DNA from: Candidatus Nitrosopumilus sp.
GTDB taxonomy: Archaea > Thermoproteota > Nitrososphaeria > Nitrososphaerales > Nitrosopumilaceae
Reading direction: 5' to 3'
Length of the DNA: 64,000 bases
NCBI GenBank assembly: GCA_028351415.1
Contig: JAOMJV010000003.1
Span: 1-64,000, forward strand
The first letter of the stretch is position 1; each line of letters starts with the position of its first letter. Below, piece after piece: positions 63,749-64,000 of the stretch. The translations under genes and the position numbers were made by a program. The notes beneath the pieces are model-generated. The model made no database searches, was not told where the DNA came from, and was given only the letters and a program-made list of their open reading frames with translations.

Positions 63749-64000
63749 ATGAACAACAAAAAAAGATTAACCCAAGGGGATTTTGAAACTCTGATGGGGT
63801 TGTTTGGAACAATCCTTGAAAGCTGCGACAGATCAACTGCAAAGCAGATACGTGAGGTACTAGTGGACATAGAACATACGCTTTTTGATTACAATGAGGA
63901 GCATGAAATAAACCAATGCGAATGCCCCACATGTGAAGCTGACAGAAAAAAAGATAGAAAAGAGGGCAAACTTGTCACAAGAGAATTAACTCCAGAGGAC
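63749..64000 (+). CDS. Hypothetical zinc-type protein, cut by window end
   Basis: Opens with M-N-N-K-K-R-L-T-Q-G-D-F-E-T-L-M and later C-E-C-P-T-C-E-A-D-R-K-K, a Cys cluster. Frame open to the window edge, so at least 84 codons. ATG 63749 is favoured over the in-frame ATG 63740 because it matches the 34-nt spacing of the element shared with two other genes. Confidence 0.55.
   Translation, partial: MNNKKRLTQGDFETLMGLFGTILESCDRSTAKQIREVLVDIEHTLFDYNEEHEINQCECPTCEADRKKDRKEGKLVTRELTPED

Noticed and set aside
1-64000. tRNA and rRNA genes
   Set aside because: I looked in the spacers for the tRNA T-loop sequence and for 5S-like blocks and found none in a suitable setting; this was done by eye and could miss a divergent gene.

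Overview
The window looks like a marine ammonia-oxidising archaeon (Nitrososphaerota, Nitrosopumilus type). This rests on strong AT richness, many TTG/GTG starts, TATA-like boxes about 25-30 nt before starts (leaderless genes), an archaeal release factor aRF1 with NIKS and GGQ motifs, the archaeal purine enzyme PurP, CbtAB and PhnDCE transporters, a cell-surface protein ending in a CFI-box-type C-terminus, and many very short zinc-ribbon proteins. No rRNA, tRNA or CRISPR array was seen.

Region 1-45.8 kb is mostly core genome. It carries a HAD hydrolase fragment, a DUF523/DUF1722 protein, an acyl-CoA synthetase, an aminotransferase, a MoxR-DUF58-VWA set with a divergent membrane partner, the tryptophan cluster trpEGDCB (no trpA or trpF beside it), an XPD/DinG-type Fe-S helicase, a TPR protein, ilvD, HIT and aRF1 genes, a CFI-box surface protein, and a DsbA-like oxidoreductase. 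It ends with a transport block: cbtB-cbtA, two paralogous winged-helix regulators and phnD-phnC-phnE. Two copies of a 22-bp palindrome lie before the regulators and before phnD. Purine gene purP closes this part. At least ten genes under 60 codons, many zinc-binding, sit between the larger ones.

Region 45.9-64 kb is an accessory defence-type island. Going leftwards on the minus strand it holds: (a) a Cas4/RecB-like nuclease, a zincin-like protein and a 1031-residue UvrD helicase fused to a Cas4-like nuclease; (b) a ParB-like protein, an SF2 helicase, a DUF3883 protein, a nuclease-like zinc protein, a DNA adenine methylase and a probable restriction enzyme; (c) a Vsr nuclease; (d) four overlapping genes of unknown function. 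On the plus strand from 60.4 kb are a CARF-like winged-helix regulator, a HEPN (R-x4-H) protein, a TPR-like protein and a gene running off the window.

The best candidate for an undescribed system is this last part. A palindromic element (core CTGCACTTTGCATTT) occurs three times, before the Cas4-like gene, the HEPN gene and the edge gene, each time exactly 34 nt before the ATG. Two of the copies are identical over 36 bp. This ties a nuclease/helicase operon and a HEPN operon into one predicted regulon, with the CARF-HTH protein as the obvious candidate regulator, although no CRISPR locus is in view. The ParB/helicase/DUF3883/methylase set is the second candidate.
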